64,000 bases of DNA from F-183 sp964627455 (GTDB taxonomy: Bacteria; Acidobacteriota; Terriglobia; Bryobacterales; Bryobacteraceae), in assembly GCA_964627455.1 (NCBI GenBank), contig CAZVKC010000039.1, positions 9,458 through 73,457 on the forward strand. Direction: 5' to 3'. A program made the translations under genes and the position numbers. The notes beneath the pieces are model-generated. The model saw nothing but the letters and a program-made list of their open reading frames with translations. It did no database searches and was not told the DNA's origin. Of the stretch, positions 17,840 through 28,331 are shown in pieces (within the stretch, counting starts at the first letter, position 1; each line of letters starts with the position of its first letter).

Positions 17840-18531
17840 TCGGCAGTTTCGCCCGGCAGGCAGAACTGATAGCCGGCGCCGCGTACGGTCTTGATCAACG
17901 GACGGTCGGCGCCTCCGAGCTTCCGTCGAAGATGGCTCACGTGCATGTCGATCGAACGGTCGAAAGCAGTCGCTTTGCGATGGTACAAGCTCTCCATCAA
18001 TTGATCGCGCGAAACCGGCTTGCCCGCCGATCGCATCAGAACCGCAAGGATCTCGAATTCCACCGTCGTCGTCCCGACCGGGTGTCCGTCGAGGAAGACT
18101 TCTCTTGACGCGGGCGCGAGCCGGACTCCATTTGCCTCAATCGGATGCATTGCATCCGTGCGGGAATCCAGAGAGGGCCGCCGCAGGATCGAACGAACCC
18201 GGGCCGTGAGTTCACGGGGATGAAACGGGCGCCCCAAACAGTCGTCTGCGCCTGCCTCGAGGCTCGAGATTCGCCGTTCGGCGCCGTCGCCTTCCAGAAT
18301 CATGAAGACGGGCGTGTGACAGGATTTCCGTATGTACCGCAGCAAAGCGAATGCCTCGCCGGAATCCGGACTTTCGTCCAGGATGACAAGGCTGGCGGCC
18401 AGCAGCGATCGATCCCAGCCGTTCCCGGAACCTTCCTCCAGGGCTTCGACGTCAAATCCCTGGCCAGTCAAAAGTTCTTCCAGCTGGCGCCAAAGCTCCC
18501 GGTCCTGTGACACCACCGCGATCCGAACCAT
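17836..18531 (-). CDS. OmpR-type regulator with degenerate receiver domain
   Basis: 231 residues. The C-terminal winged helix is intact (VEFEILAVLMRSAGKPVSRD, DMHVSHLRRKLG, IKTVRGAGYQF). The receiver keeps Asp52 in VILDESPD but the acidic pocket reads VVSQD instead of VxxDD/E, the switch Thr/Ser region reads MILEGD, and the conserved Lys of KPF is Arg (LGRPFHP). These changes make normal aspartate phosphorylation doubtful, so it may be a phosphorylation-independent or ligand-driven pseudo-receiver. No kinase gene is adjacent. It converges on the M16 operon with a 4-base overlap of stop codons. Confidence 0.88.
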   Translation of the reverse strand: MVRIAVVSQDRELWRQLEELLTGQGFDVEALEEGSGNGWDRSLLAASLVILDESPDSGEAFALLRYIRKSCHTPVFMILEGDGAERRISSLEAGADDCLGRPFHPRELTARVRSILRRPSLDSRTDAMHPIEANGVRLAPASREVFLDGHPVGTTTVEFEILAVLMRSAGKPVSRDQLMESLYHRKATAFDRSIDMHVSHLRRKLGGADRPLIKTVRGAGYQFCLPGETAD

Positions 18532-18678
18532 TCGCTCACCGGACCTTTCCTATTCATCTGTATCAGCACCGGCGCCGGACGGCAAGGATCCCCGGCATAA
18601 AAGGCACGCCCCGGCGTGAACCTGCTGTAATAATTGGGGGTGTTGTTACGTCCCCGTCTTCAGAGAGGCAGATTTCCC

Positions 18679-19608
18679 TTGCGAGCCATTTTGACCCTGG
18701 CGTTGTTGTGTCTCGGAGTCCTGTGTTCGTGCACCAGGCCCGAAGCAATTTCCGTTCGAATCGATCCCGCGCTTGCCGCGCTCGTGCCCAACCAGACGAA
18801 ATATCTGATGGATATCAAGCTCGACAAGCTGAAAGATTCGGCCGTTTATCAGCGCCACCTCAAAGACCGGTTCGAGGACCAGTTCGAAGAATTCGCCCGC
18901 AATACCGGCCTCGATCCGCGCAAGGACCTGTGGGAGATTCTCATCTGCTCCGATGGCCGCCGCACCGTGATGATGGGCCGCGGCAAGTTCGCCGTAGCCG
19001 ATCTCGAACCGAGGCTCGAGCGCGAAGGCGCCCAGCGTTTTCGCTACAAGAGCTACAACTTCTTTGGCGACGAAGTGAAGGCGGGCGCGTTCATCAACGT
19101 GTCGACCGCGCTGGTTGGTTCGACAGACCTGTTGAAGGAGATCGTAGATCGCGCCAACAATCCATCGATCCCCGCGACCCTGCAGCCTTTGATCGGCGCG
19201 GTGCCCGCCGGTACGCAGATTTTTGCAGTATTCGACGGCCTGCCGATGCAGATCCCCGAAGTGAAGGATCCGAACTGGAGCAATCTGGCTCGCGTCGCGA
19301 ACTCCGTAACCAGTGGATGGGTCAGCCTGAACCTCAGCCGTGGACTCAATCTCAACATGGTGGCGAACTGCAAGGATCCGAAGATGGCCGAGGGCTTGAA
19401 TGGCGCGGCGCGCGGACTGCTGGGTTTCGCACGGCTCAGCACGCCGTCGGATCAGAAGGATGTTCTCAAGGCGATCGATTCGGTGGACATCAAGCAGGAC
19501 CAGTCAATGGTGAAGGTCGCCGCGAACATTCCGGAGGACACCTTCGACAGCCTCGTGAATACGGGCTTGATGAAGATGTTCCGCGGCGCGGGCGATCAGG
19601 CTCGCTAA
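18679..19608 (+). CDS. Putative lipoprotein of unknown function
   Basis: 309 residues from TTG 18679, which has AGAGAGG 10 bases upstream; another TTG at 18634 would put 15 basic residues before the signal. The signal sequence RAILTLALLCLGVLCSC ends in a possible lipobox Cys18. The mature protein is alpha/beta with AALVPNQTKYLMDIKLDKLK at the start and repeated strand-helix units, like other acidobacterial proteins that test subdomains named only by DUF numbers. I recognise no catalytic residues. It converges on rlmN, with 4 bases of shared stop codons. Confidence 0.7.
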   Translation: MRAILTLALLCLGVLCSCTRPEAISVRIDPALAALVPNQTKYLMDIKLDKLKDSAVYQRHLKDRFEDQFEEFARNTGLDPRKDLWEILICSDGRRTVMMGRGKFAVADLEPRLEREGAQRFRYKSYNFFGDEVKAGAFINVSTALVGSTDLLKEIVDRANNPSIPATLQPLIGAVPAGTQIFAVFDGLPMQIPEVKDPNWSNLARVANSVTSGWVSLNLSRGLNLNMVANCKDPKMAEGLNGAARGLLGFARLSTPSDQKDVLKAIDSVDIKQDQSMVKVAANIPEDTFDSLVNTGLMKMFRGAGDQAR

Positions 19609-20648
19609 AGTTCGATCTGCGTCAGTTCCATGCGCTTCAACTGCCCGCAGGCCGCGTAGACATCGAGTCCGCGGGGCTTTCGGATGAAACACGGCACGGC
19701 GCGCTTCACGATTTCCTGGAACGATGCGACGCGCGCCGGATCCGGCGTCTCGAACGGGATCCCCGGTCCCGGATTGAGCGCGATCAGGTTCACCTTGCAG
19801 TTGATGTTCGACACCAGTCTCACGACACGGCGCGCATCGGCGTCGGTGTCGTTGACGCCGCGCAACAGAACGTATTCAAAGGTCAGCTTTTCCCAGGACC
19901 GCAGCGGATAGTGGCGGCAAACATCCATCAGGTCTTTGAGATGATACTTGCGCGTGATCGGCATGATCTCACGGCGCTGCTCTTCTGTTGAGGCATTCAG
20001 CGAGATCGCCAGTTTCGGACGCACCGGCTCTTTGGCGAGTTCCAGCATCTTCGGCAGAATGCCGGAAGTCGACACCGTGACACGCCGCGGCGAGAAGCCA
20101 ACGCCATCGGGATCCAGCAGCAGACGGGTCGCCTTGATCACGTTGGGCAGATTCAGCAGCGGTTCGCCCTGTCCCATCATGACGATGTTGAGCCGGTCGA
20201 TCGAGGCTTCGAGGCCGTTGAGACGCGCGACGTGCAGGATCTGGCCCACGATTTCGCCCGCGGTGAGGTTCCGTTCGAGCCCCATTAGCGCCGTCAGGCA
20301 GAACTGGCAATTCACCGGACATCCAACCTGCGAGGAGATGCAGAACGTGTAGCGTTCGCCTTCCGGCATCAGTACCGTTTCGACCGTCTTGCCGTCAGCG
20401 AGTTTCAGCAGGTAACGCTGCGTGCCGTCGGCGGAGTCATACCGCGTCTGGACCTCCGGCATTCCGTAAGAGAACTGTTCCGCCAACTGCGCGCGTAGCG
20501 GCTTCGGAAAGTTGGTGATCGCCGCAAAATCGGGCACGCGCTGCTTGTACACAGCCTCATACAACTGTTTCGACCGGTACGCCGGAACGGCGGCTCCGCC
20601 CAGCGCAGCCTGCATCTCGATTGCGTCCATGCCAACGATCGTCTGCAT
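19605..20648 (-). CDS. rlmN: 23S rRNA (adenine2503-C2)-methyltransferase
   Basis: 347 residues. Radical-SAM Cys110, Cys114 and Cys117 form CPVNCQFC; the family's extra catalytic pair is present as Cys103 in TFCISSQVG and Cys334 in AACGQL near the C-terminus. GQGEPLLN and SLNASTEEQR are further signatures. RlmN methylates A2503 in the peptidyl-transferase centre of 23S rRNA, and some members also methylate A37 in tRNAs. The gene starts 8 bases after the stop of a U32 protein on the same strand, so the two probably form an operon. Confidence 0.96.
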   Translation of the reverse strand: MQTIVGMDAIEMQAALGGAAVPAYRSKQLYEAVYKQRVPDFAAITNFPKPLRAQLAEQFSYGMPEVQTRYDSADGTQRYLLKLADGKTVETVLMPEGERYTFCISSQVGCPVNCQFCLTALMGLERNLTAGEIVGQILHVARLNGLEASIDRLNIVMMGQGEPLLNLPNVIKATRLLLDPDGVGFSPRRVTVSTSGILPKMLELAKEPVRPKLAISLNASTEEQRREIMPITRKYHLKDLMDVCRHYPLRSWEKLTFEYVLLRGVNDTDADARRVVRLVSNINCKVNLIALNPGPGIPFETPDPARVASFQEIVKRAVPCFIRKPRGLDVYAACGQLKRMELTQIEL

Positions 20649-20656
20649 ACGTTTTC

Positions 20657-23180
20657 CTACTGTAGAACCGGCAGTGTCATGTAGTTTGCCGGTACAAAGA
20701 GGCTACCTTCTGTGACGCCTTGCGGCGAGATTCGTTTCCAGCGCTGATAGAGTTCGCGGCTGGTGATCCGGTTATCGAGCGCCTCGCGAAACGCCTCGGA
20801 GATCTTCGTTACCTGCGAGGCCGTCTCGTGCACGAACTCGAGGCGGAAATGCCGGATGCCGGCGGCGCGCCAGCGATCGAGATGGAGGCTCGCTTCCTGC
20901 GCCTCGGCGCCGAAGACCGTGTTGCGGCAGCCGACGTCGGCCATCACTGGATGTTCGCGACCCTGCTGGTCCCGCAGTGCGACCTTGTGCTTCTCGCAGG
21001 GATGCCCGCAATCTTTGAAGCTCGTGCCCGTCGAGAGGAACCGGCAGAACACGCAGTGTTCGGTGTGGAAGACCGGCAGATGCTGATACACAATCGCCTC
21101 GACGTGTTGCGGCCCGGCGTCACGCGCCACGCGCGCGATCTGATCGGCGTTGAGGTCGTGGGTGGGCGTGAAGCGGGTGAGGCCGAGATCCAGCAGGATC
21201 GCCGCGGAGATCGCGTTGGCGGCGTTGAGGCTGAAGTCCCCGATGAGTTCCGCGGGCCGGTTGTCGAACTCGCGCAGTGCGTGCAGCAGGCCTCCGGAAC
21301 GAACGAGGATCGGACAATCGAGCTTCAGCAGGAAATGCACGATGCGTTGTTCGGCGGGTTTGAGGATCCGCGGACTCGCCACCCGCGCGACGATCCCCGC
21401 GGCCTTGATCTTCTCGACCGACGGCTGCAGTCCGTACAGTTCGAGGTAATCGAGCGTGATCGACGCGGGACGCATCGCGAGCGCCGCATCGAGTTGTTCC
21501 GGCGTGCGAACGAGCAAGTGCATGTGCGCCGATCCGGCGATTTCGGGCGCGTCGCTTCGTCGCGCGGCCGCGATGGCTGCGTCGATGACTTGCAGTGGGT
21601 CGCGATGATCCACGNNNNNNNNNNNNNNNNNNNNNNNNNNNNNNNNNNNNNNNNNNNNNNNNNNNNNNNNNNNNNNNNNNNNNNNNNNNNNNNNNNNNNN
21701 NNNNNNNNNNNNNNACTGCCTGCAGCGAACCCAAAGAGTACGGCGTGTTGCCAAGCCGTTCGAACTGTTCCCGCAGCTTTTCGATTGTCAGGCCCTGATT
21801 CTGCGCAGGTTCCAATACCCCCGGCGAATCGACCGTCGCGGAATGCCTGCCCAGGCGCCACGTCGCGCTCAGCTTCGAACCGGTGCGTGCTTCGACGGTG
21901 ACATCCACTGGTTGCTTTCGTCGAAGCGCTTCGAGCAGCGGCTTCACCGCCCGCGCGAGTTCCGGATCATGCGTGCGCCACAACAGGTCGCCCTCGCGGA
22001 TCCGCGAGAAATCCACGGCTTCGTTGCCGAATTCGATCTCCAGCGACTTCCCGCGAGCACGCACGGCAAATACGTGCCCGCCCTCTTCCTTCTCATTCGG
22101 ACTCCGCCAGTCCGCGGCGTCGAACACGACCCCATCCCCGGGCTTCAACGGCGCCACCGTCTGCGCATCCGCGTTGGGTTCGATCCGCACAGCGTTGCGC
22201 AGGATCCCGGTCACGCGGCCCATGAGGATCCCGCGATGCCGTGGCGCCCTCCCCGTCACCACGGCCTGATGGTTCGTGCCGGACACGAAGTATGGACCGA
22301 ACCCGCGCGAATACGCCTGTTCAAGCCTCAGTTCGTCGGCCTTGGCGATCTCCGGCGCACGCTTGGCCCAAGCGGCATCGATCGCCTTGCGATACGCGTC
22401 GGTCGCAAGCGCGACGTAGTCTTCATCCTTGTACCGGCCCTCGATCTTCAGCGCCGACACGCCGCACTCGATGATCTCGGGGATCTCGTGCAGCGCATAC
22501 AAATCCCCGGGCGAAAGCAGATACCGGGCATCCCCCAGCGGCTGCTGGCGATCATCGACCATGAGGTCATAGGACAACCGGCACGCCTGCGCGCACTGCC
22601 CGCGATTGGCGCTGCGGCCGCCCCAGGCTTCGGACGAAAAACACTGGCCCGAATACGACACGCACAGCGCGCCGTGCACGAACATCTCGAGTTCGAGGTC
22701 AGTGGACTCGCGGATCGCGCGGATTTCTTCCAGCGAAAGTTCGCGAGCCAGCACCACGCGGCTCACCCCAAGACTCCGCGCCAGTTCGACGCCCTCGGCG
22801 CTGGTGATGCTCATCTGCGTGCTGCCATGCACCGCCAGCGACGGCGCGATCTCGCGCGCCAGTTTCGCGATGGCGAGGTCCTGCACGATGATCGAGTCGG
22901 CGCCGGTTTCCGCGATCGCGGCCAGCGTTTTCGCGGCCTCGCGCAGTTCGTGTTCGAACACCAGGGTGTTGAAAGTGACGTAGCCTTTCACGCCGCGCGA
23001 GTGCAGCGTGCGCATCACTTCGGGCAATTCCGTCAGCGTGAATCCGACCTTGGCGCGGGCCGTGAAGTGTTGCAGCCCGAAGTAGACCGCATCGGCGCCG
23101 GCCTCAATTGCTGCGCGCAACTGTGGCCAGTAGCCGGCGGGGCTCATCACCTCGGGCTTCACACGTTGGATATTCGCCAT
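20657..23180 (-). CDS. Two-module U32 family protein (RlhA-like), interrupted by an assembly gap
   Basis: The N-terminal U32 module begins VMSPAGYWPQLRAAIEAGAD and has the family signature EMFVHGALCVSYSGQC. Four cysteines, Cys173, Cys180, Cys196 and Cys200, have the Cx6Cx15Cx3C spacing of the iron-sulfur site in RlhA/TrhP-type members. A DUF3656-like middle part follows. After the gap (21615-21714) a second U32-like module has HCVFC, DCGHPCEKH and DVGCRNTVFGAE. The reading frame differs on the two sides of the gap, which only shows that 100 N is not the true length; I treat it as one gene of about 830 residues. E. coli RlhA hydroxylates C2501 of 23S rRNA; other U32 members modify tRNA or ubiquinone. 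Function here is inferred. Confidence 0.85.
21615..21714. other. Assembly gap (100 N) inside the U32 gene
   Basis: Exactly 100 N. Coding frames on the two sides of the gap do not match as drawn, so the real length is not 100 bases modulo 3. Confidence 0.99.
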
Positions 23181-23218
23181 GGACAGGATCTACTACCAGA
23201 GTACCTGTCCGGCAGGGT

Positions 23219-23869
23219 TCAGTGCGCTTCCGCGGTGGTCGCCACGTGCGGCGCAACCTGCTCGTTCCGGGTATCCAGATCCATCCACTTCACGAGCAGC
23301 TCGCCTTTTGACACCTGCTCCTTGATCATCGGACGGTTCATGAACTCCTGGAATCGCAGCGCCCGCTCGTCGACCGCTTTCGATAACATCGGAAACTTCT
23401 TGCGTTTCTCCGGATCCGCAGCGGTCTTCTCCGCCGCGCAGTCGGTGTGCGTCGTGAAGACGACGACGTGCACCCCGTTTGAGACGGCGAGTTCCAGCAT
23501 TTCCTCTTCCTTCTCGTCGAGCACGGAACCGGCGCCGCGGATGACGTAGTAGTAACGCCGGGTATCACCGGCGATTTCGTTGGTATCGAGCCGGGCGTCC
23601 ATGCAGGCGACCAGCGCGATCACGGGGTGGCGTACCGCTCGTGGGAACAGCGTCCGCACGGACGAGGCCATATTATTCTGTTTCAGGAATTCGTCCCAGA
23701 TTTGGGCAGCGGTGGCGTGATGGTGTTCGAGGTCGTACGACTCCAGGTGATCCTGCATCCGATAGCCGAGGTTCACCAGTACGCCGCCTGCGAGGAACTG
23801 AAGCTTCGTTCCCCAGAAAATGAAGATGAGAGCAAACAAAATCAGAGTTGCTCCCAGAATTTTCTTCAC
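23219..23869 (-). CDS. Membrane-anchored beta-carbonic anhydrase-like protein
   Basis: 216 residues. Residues 5-22 form one N-terminal transmembrane anchor or uncleaved signal. The beta-class zinc ligands are present: Cys89 and Asp91-Arg93 in ACMDARLD, His141 and Cys144 in THTDCAAEK; the strand VIRGAGSV corresponds to the conserved RNAGG region. Carbonic anhydrases interconvert CO2 and bicarbonate; here the enzyme would face the periplasm. The protein is shorter after the second zinc motif than typical cytosolic enzymes, and the final helices are unusually charged. It lies 27 bases downstream of the polysaccharide ABC ATPase gene, on the same strand. Confidence 0.78.
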   Translation of the reverse strand: MKKILGATLILFALIFIFWGTKLQFLAGGVLVNLGYRMQDHLESYDLEHHHATAAQIWDEFLKQNNMASSVRTLFPRAVRHPVIALVACMDARLDTNEIAGDTRRYYYVIRGAGSVLDEKEEEMLELAVSNGVHVVVFTTHTDCAAEKTAADPEKRKKFPMLSKAVDERALRFQEFMNRPMIKEQVSKGELLVKWMDLDTRNEQVAPHVATTAEAH

Positions 23870-23896
23870 GGTGCAATCTCCTTTTCCTGCTAGGGA

Positions 23897-24628
23897 TTAT
23901 ATACCCAGATAGGCACTCAATACCTTATCGGGCGTTCCACGCAGTTTCATCTGACCTTTGTCGATCCAAATGAGTTCGTCGCACATGGTGCGCAGGACCT
24001 CGGGAGAATGCGAGGTGCAGAGGATCGTCGTCCGGTCCTCGCGCAGCTTCTTCAGGCGTTCATTGCATTTCACCTGAAAAGCCGCGTCGCCGACGCCGAT
24101 CACCTCGTCGACGATAAGAACATCAGGCTTTGAGTGCGCCGCGACCGCGAAGGCCAACCGCAGCATCATGCCGGCGGAATACGTACGCAGCGGCTCGTAC
24201 AAATAATCGCCGATATCCGCAAACTCCGCGATGCTGGATTCTGCAGCTTTGGCCTCTTTGCGGGTCATCCCGAGCAGGGCGCAGTTCAGTTCCATGTTCT
24301 CGTAGCCGCTGAGCATCGGATGGAATCCGGAACCGAGTTCGAGCAAACCGACGGTCCTGCCGGTGATGGTGATTTTCCCCGTCGTCGGATGACAGATGCC
24401 GCTCGCCAGCGCGAGAGTCGTGCTCTTGCCTGCCCCATTGGCGCCGACCAATCCCATGCTGCGGCCTGGCTCGACGTGAAACGAGAGGTCCCGCACGGCA
24501 TAAAACGGGGGATCCTGCTCCTTGCTCCTGCTGGAAAAAATGTCGCGAAGGTAGGATCCGAGCAGTTTGCGGCGTCCGCCGGAACGGGCGAAGGTTTTCG
24601 TCACGCTGTCGAAGGTAATGGACGCCAT
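23897..24628 (-). CDS. Polysaccharide/teichoic-acid-type ABC exporter, ATPase
   Basis: 243 residues. Walker A GANGAGKST (62-70), signature YSAGMMLRLAFA, Walker B VLIVDEVIGVGD and the switch His in LCTSHSPEV. The HPTTGKITITGRTVGLLELG stretch and VDEVIGVGD are typical of Wzt/TagH/RfbE ATPases that export O-antigen or other undecaprenyl-linked polymers. The C-terminal carbohydrate-binding domain of some Wzt proteins is absent, so the substrate would be recognised in another way. It begins 6 bases after the permease gene. Confidence 0.93.
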   Translation of the reverse strand: MASITFDSVTKTFARSGGRRKLLGSYLRDIFSSRSKEQDPPFYAVRDLSFHVEPGRSMGLVGANGAGKSTTLALASGICHPTTGKITITGRTVGLLELGSGFHPMLSGYENMELNCALLGMTRKEAKAAESSIAEFADIGDYLYEPLRTYSAGMMLRLAFAVAAHSKPDVLIVDEVIGVGDAAFQVKCNERLKKLREDRTTILCTSHSPEVLRTMCDELIWIDKGQMKLRGTPDKVLSAYLGI

Positions 24629-24634
24629 GGATCC

Positions 24635-25396
24635 CTACAGTTGGTCGTAGAACTTCGGCTCGAGCCGGCGAAACACGTACCATCCGAGCACCAGAGTGAC
24701 GACCGACACAGCGGTCATTTTCAGCAGCAGGCGGCTGTCTGGACTGTGGGCGTCAAGCAACACGTTCCGCTGGCTGAGAATCAGCACCGTAAACGGGTTC
24801 AATTCCCACCACGGTTTATGCCGCGGCGCGATCACTTCCGCCGAGTAAAAAATCGGCATGAACCAGAACAGCAGGCTGATCGAGGACTCGACCAGATACC
24901 GCATATCGCGGATAAAAACATCGAGCGCGGAACAAATCAAAACGAGCCCGATCGTGAACACGATGGCGATCGCCCACACAACCGGCAGCCAGAGCCACTG
25001 CACCGAGATCCCGTGGCCTTTGATGAGCGTGATCGAAAGCAGCAGCGCCATCTGGATCAACAGGTGCAATCCCGCCGACAACACGCTCGCTACGGGAACT
25101 GCCTCACGTGCCATCTTCGTTCGCTTCAGCAAGACGGCGTTATCGACGACACAGTTGGTGCCGGTCGCCCACGTCACGCTGAGGAAGTTGTAAGGGATGA
25201 GTCCGCAGAGAAAGAAGAGCGGGTAGTCTGTGAGTCCGCGCACGTTCGGCGGATTCAGCACGGTAAACACGAACGTCAACACGCTCATCATGATCAAAGG
25301 ATTCAGGACGCTCCAAGCCATACCCAGCGACATGCTGCGATAACGGATCTTGAAGTCTTTGAGAATGAGCGAGCGGAGAACGAAAGCGTGGTCCAC
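24635..25396 (-). CDS. Polysaccharide ABC exporter, ABC-2-type permease
   Basis: 253 residues with six predicted membrane segments (about 26-48, 60-80, 105-130, 138-160, 170-188, 225-243). The N-terminal LILKDFKIRYRSMSLGMAWSVLNPL is the interface helix and first span of Wzm/TagG permeases. It forms the transmembrane half of the exporter with the ATPase encoded next. Both act at the inner membrane to flip lipid-linked polysaccharide. No glycosyltransferase genes flank the pair, so the polymer is made elsewhere. Confidence 0.92.
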   Translation of the reverse strand: MDHAFVLRSLILKDFKIRYRSMSLGMAWSVLNPLIMMSVLTFVFTVLNPPNVRGLTDYPLFFLCGLIPYNFLSVTWATGTNCVVDNAVLLKRTKMAREAVPVASVLSAGLHLLIQMALLLSITLIKGHGISVQWLWLPVVWAIAIVFTIGLVLICSALDVFIRDMRYLVESSISLLFWFMPIFYSAEVIAPRHKPWWELNPFTVLILSQRNVLLDAHSPDSRLLLKMTAVSVVTLVLGWYVFRRLEPKFYDQL

Positions 25397-25430
25397 GGAT
25401 GAAATCGCGAATCCACTACGGTAACACGCG

Positions 25431-26270
25431 CTACCGTTTGCGAAGCCCGCGTTTGCGCAAGTGGGCGATCAGCGCGGCCGGATCATCCGTGATGATCGCG
25501 TCGGCGCCGGCGTCGATCATGCGGTCCCAGTCGGCTGGCGTATTCGGGGTCCACGGCACGACCTGCAGTCCCGCTGCGTGCGCAGCTTTGACTTTCTCCG
25601 GCGTCACATTAGGATAGATCGGCGAGACGATCTCCGCGTTCGCGGCCTCTTTCGAGAGCGTGACGTAGTCCTTGGGACCGTTCTGATACAACGCCGATAG
25701 CCGGATCTTCGGATTCAACTTACGGGCAGCGACGAGCGTGCGGAAGTCGAAGGACTGGATCATGCAGCGCTCTACGAGTTTGTGCTTCTCGATCGCGCGC
25801 ACCAACAGTTCCGCGAACGCATCCGGCGATGGCGCGAGTTCCGGCTTCGCCGGCGAGATCTTGGTTTCGATGTTGAACTCGACCTTGCTCTTCTTGGCCA
25901 GGGCGAGCACTTCGTCGAGCGTCGGCATCTTCGTCCCCGGAACCTGCTTCTGCTGCGGGAACTGCGGGTTCACCTGCGCGGCGCCGCAATCCCACTCGCG
26001 GACCTGCGCCAGCGTCAATTCGCGAATCACCGCCCTTTCCACCGGACCCTTGCACATCGGCCCGTGCAGGTACGAATCATGCGACACGACCAGCACGTTG
26101 TCTTTCGTCACGGCGAGGTCGAGTTCCAGCACGTCGGCGCCTTCGCGGATCGCGTACTCAAAGGCCGGAATCGTGTTCTCGGGCATGCGGGCGCGAGCGC
26201 CGCGATGGCCGTGCACCAGGATTTCCGCCGACAGCAGGGTCAGCACGCCGAGAGAGGTCAGAACAGGCAT
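25431..26270 (-). CDS. Glycerophosphodiester phosphodiesterase, exported
   Basis: 279 residues, signal peptide to about residue 16. The GDPD active site is clear: HGHRGARARMPENTIPAF with His22, Arg23 and Glu31, then VLELDLAVTKDNVLVVSHD with Glu49, Asp51 and His64. The insert KMPTLDEVLALAKKSK and final DAGADAIITDDPAALIAHLR are standard. The enzyme splits glycerophosphodiesters to glycerol 3-phosphate and an alcohol, using a divalent metal, probably in the periplasm. It is transcribed away from the oxidoreductase gene 35 bases upstream. Confidence 0.94.
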   Translation of the reverse strand: MPVLTSLGVLTLLSAEILVHGHRGARARMPENTIPAFEYAIREGADVLELDLAVTKDNVLVVSHDSYLHGPMCKGPVERAVIRELTLAQVREWDCGAAQVNPQFPQQKQVPGTKMPTLDEVLALAKKSKVEFNIETKISPAKPELAPSPDAFAELLVRAIEKHKLVERCMIQSFDFRTLVAARKLNPKIRLSALYQNGPKDYVTLSKEAANAEIVSPIYPNVTPEKVKAAHAAGLQVVPWTPNTPADWDRMIDAGADAIITDDPAALIAHLRKRGLRKR

Positions 26271-26305
26271 CTTCCTCAGGATATAGTGAGAAGGGTTTCC
26301 ATCGT

Positions 26306-27636
<1,331 letters not shown>

Positions 27637-27640
<4 letters not shown>

Positions 27641-28116
27641 CAGTTTGCGAGATCCGTCAGCGCGGTTCCGGTGACGCGGAAGATCGTCCACTCGTCCATC
27701 GGGACCGCGCCCAGCTTTTTATAGAACCCGATCGCAGGCGCGTTCCAGTCGAGGACGCTCCATTCGAGTCGTCCGCAATCTCGGTCAACGGCGATGCGCG
27801 CGAGGGACGAGAGCAGCGACCTGCCGATGCCTTTGCCGCGATACGCCGGATCCACGAACAGGTCTTCGAGATAAATACCCGGCTTGGCAAGAAACGTCGA
27901 GTAGTTGTGAAAGAAGAGCGCGAATCCAGCCGGTTCGCCATTCCATTCGGCGATCAGGACCTCGGCATACGGCTTGTCTCCGAACAGCGTCTGCCGGATC
28001 TTGTCCTCGTCCGCGACCACTGAGTCCTCGAGCTTTTCGTACACAGCAAGCGCGCGAATGAAGCGCAGGATCAGCGCGGCGTCCTCACGCACGGCATTGC
28101 GAATGAGCAGACTCAC
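27637..28116 (-). CDS. GNAT family N-acetyltransferase
   Basis: 159 residues. The acetyl-CoA-binding motif A is VDPAYRGKGIGRSLLSSLAR, preceded by the strand IYLEDLFV; WNAPAIGFYKKLGA is motif B. The order and length resemble spermine/diamine acetyltransferases (PaiA/SAT-like), but the acceptor cannot be known. It is the last of four overlapping genes; its start overlaps the small CxxC protein stop by 4 bases. Confidence 0.92.
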
Positions 28117-28331
28117 CGGCGGTTCGCCTCCCCGGTTTCAATCCAGCACGACATGCAGACTTCAATGAACATCTCGCCGGTTTTCGGATCCTCTTTCACC
28201 GGGATGGTCGATTCATTCGATAGCGTCGGCATTTGCTTCAGCACGTCCGCATGCGTCGCGCCAGTGAGGCGCTTCGCCATCTTCGACATCGGCGGGATCG
28301 GTTGCCCGCACATTCCACATTCACGCGACAT
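28113..28331 (-). CDS. Small CxxC zinc-finger-like protein
   Basis: 72 residues from ATG 28331, whose A is shared with the TAA stop of the preceding gene. CGMCGQPI near the N-terminus and CMSCWIE near the C-terminus make a probable four-Cys metal site bringing the two ends together. Between them lies a short basic segment, MSKMAKRLTG. A longer upstream reading would extend into the DUF3291 gene and is not supported. I do not recognise the family; the tight overlaps suggest a role linked to its neighbours. Confidence 0.7.
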   Translation of the reverse strand: MSRECGMCGQPIPPMSKMAKRLTGATHADVLKQMPTLSNESTIPVKEDPKTGEMFIEVCMSCWIETGEANRR

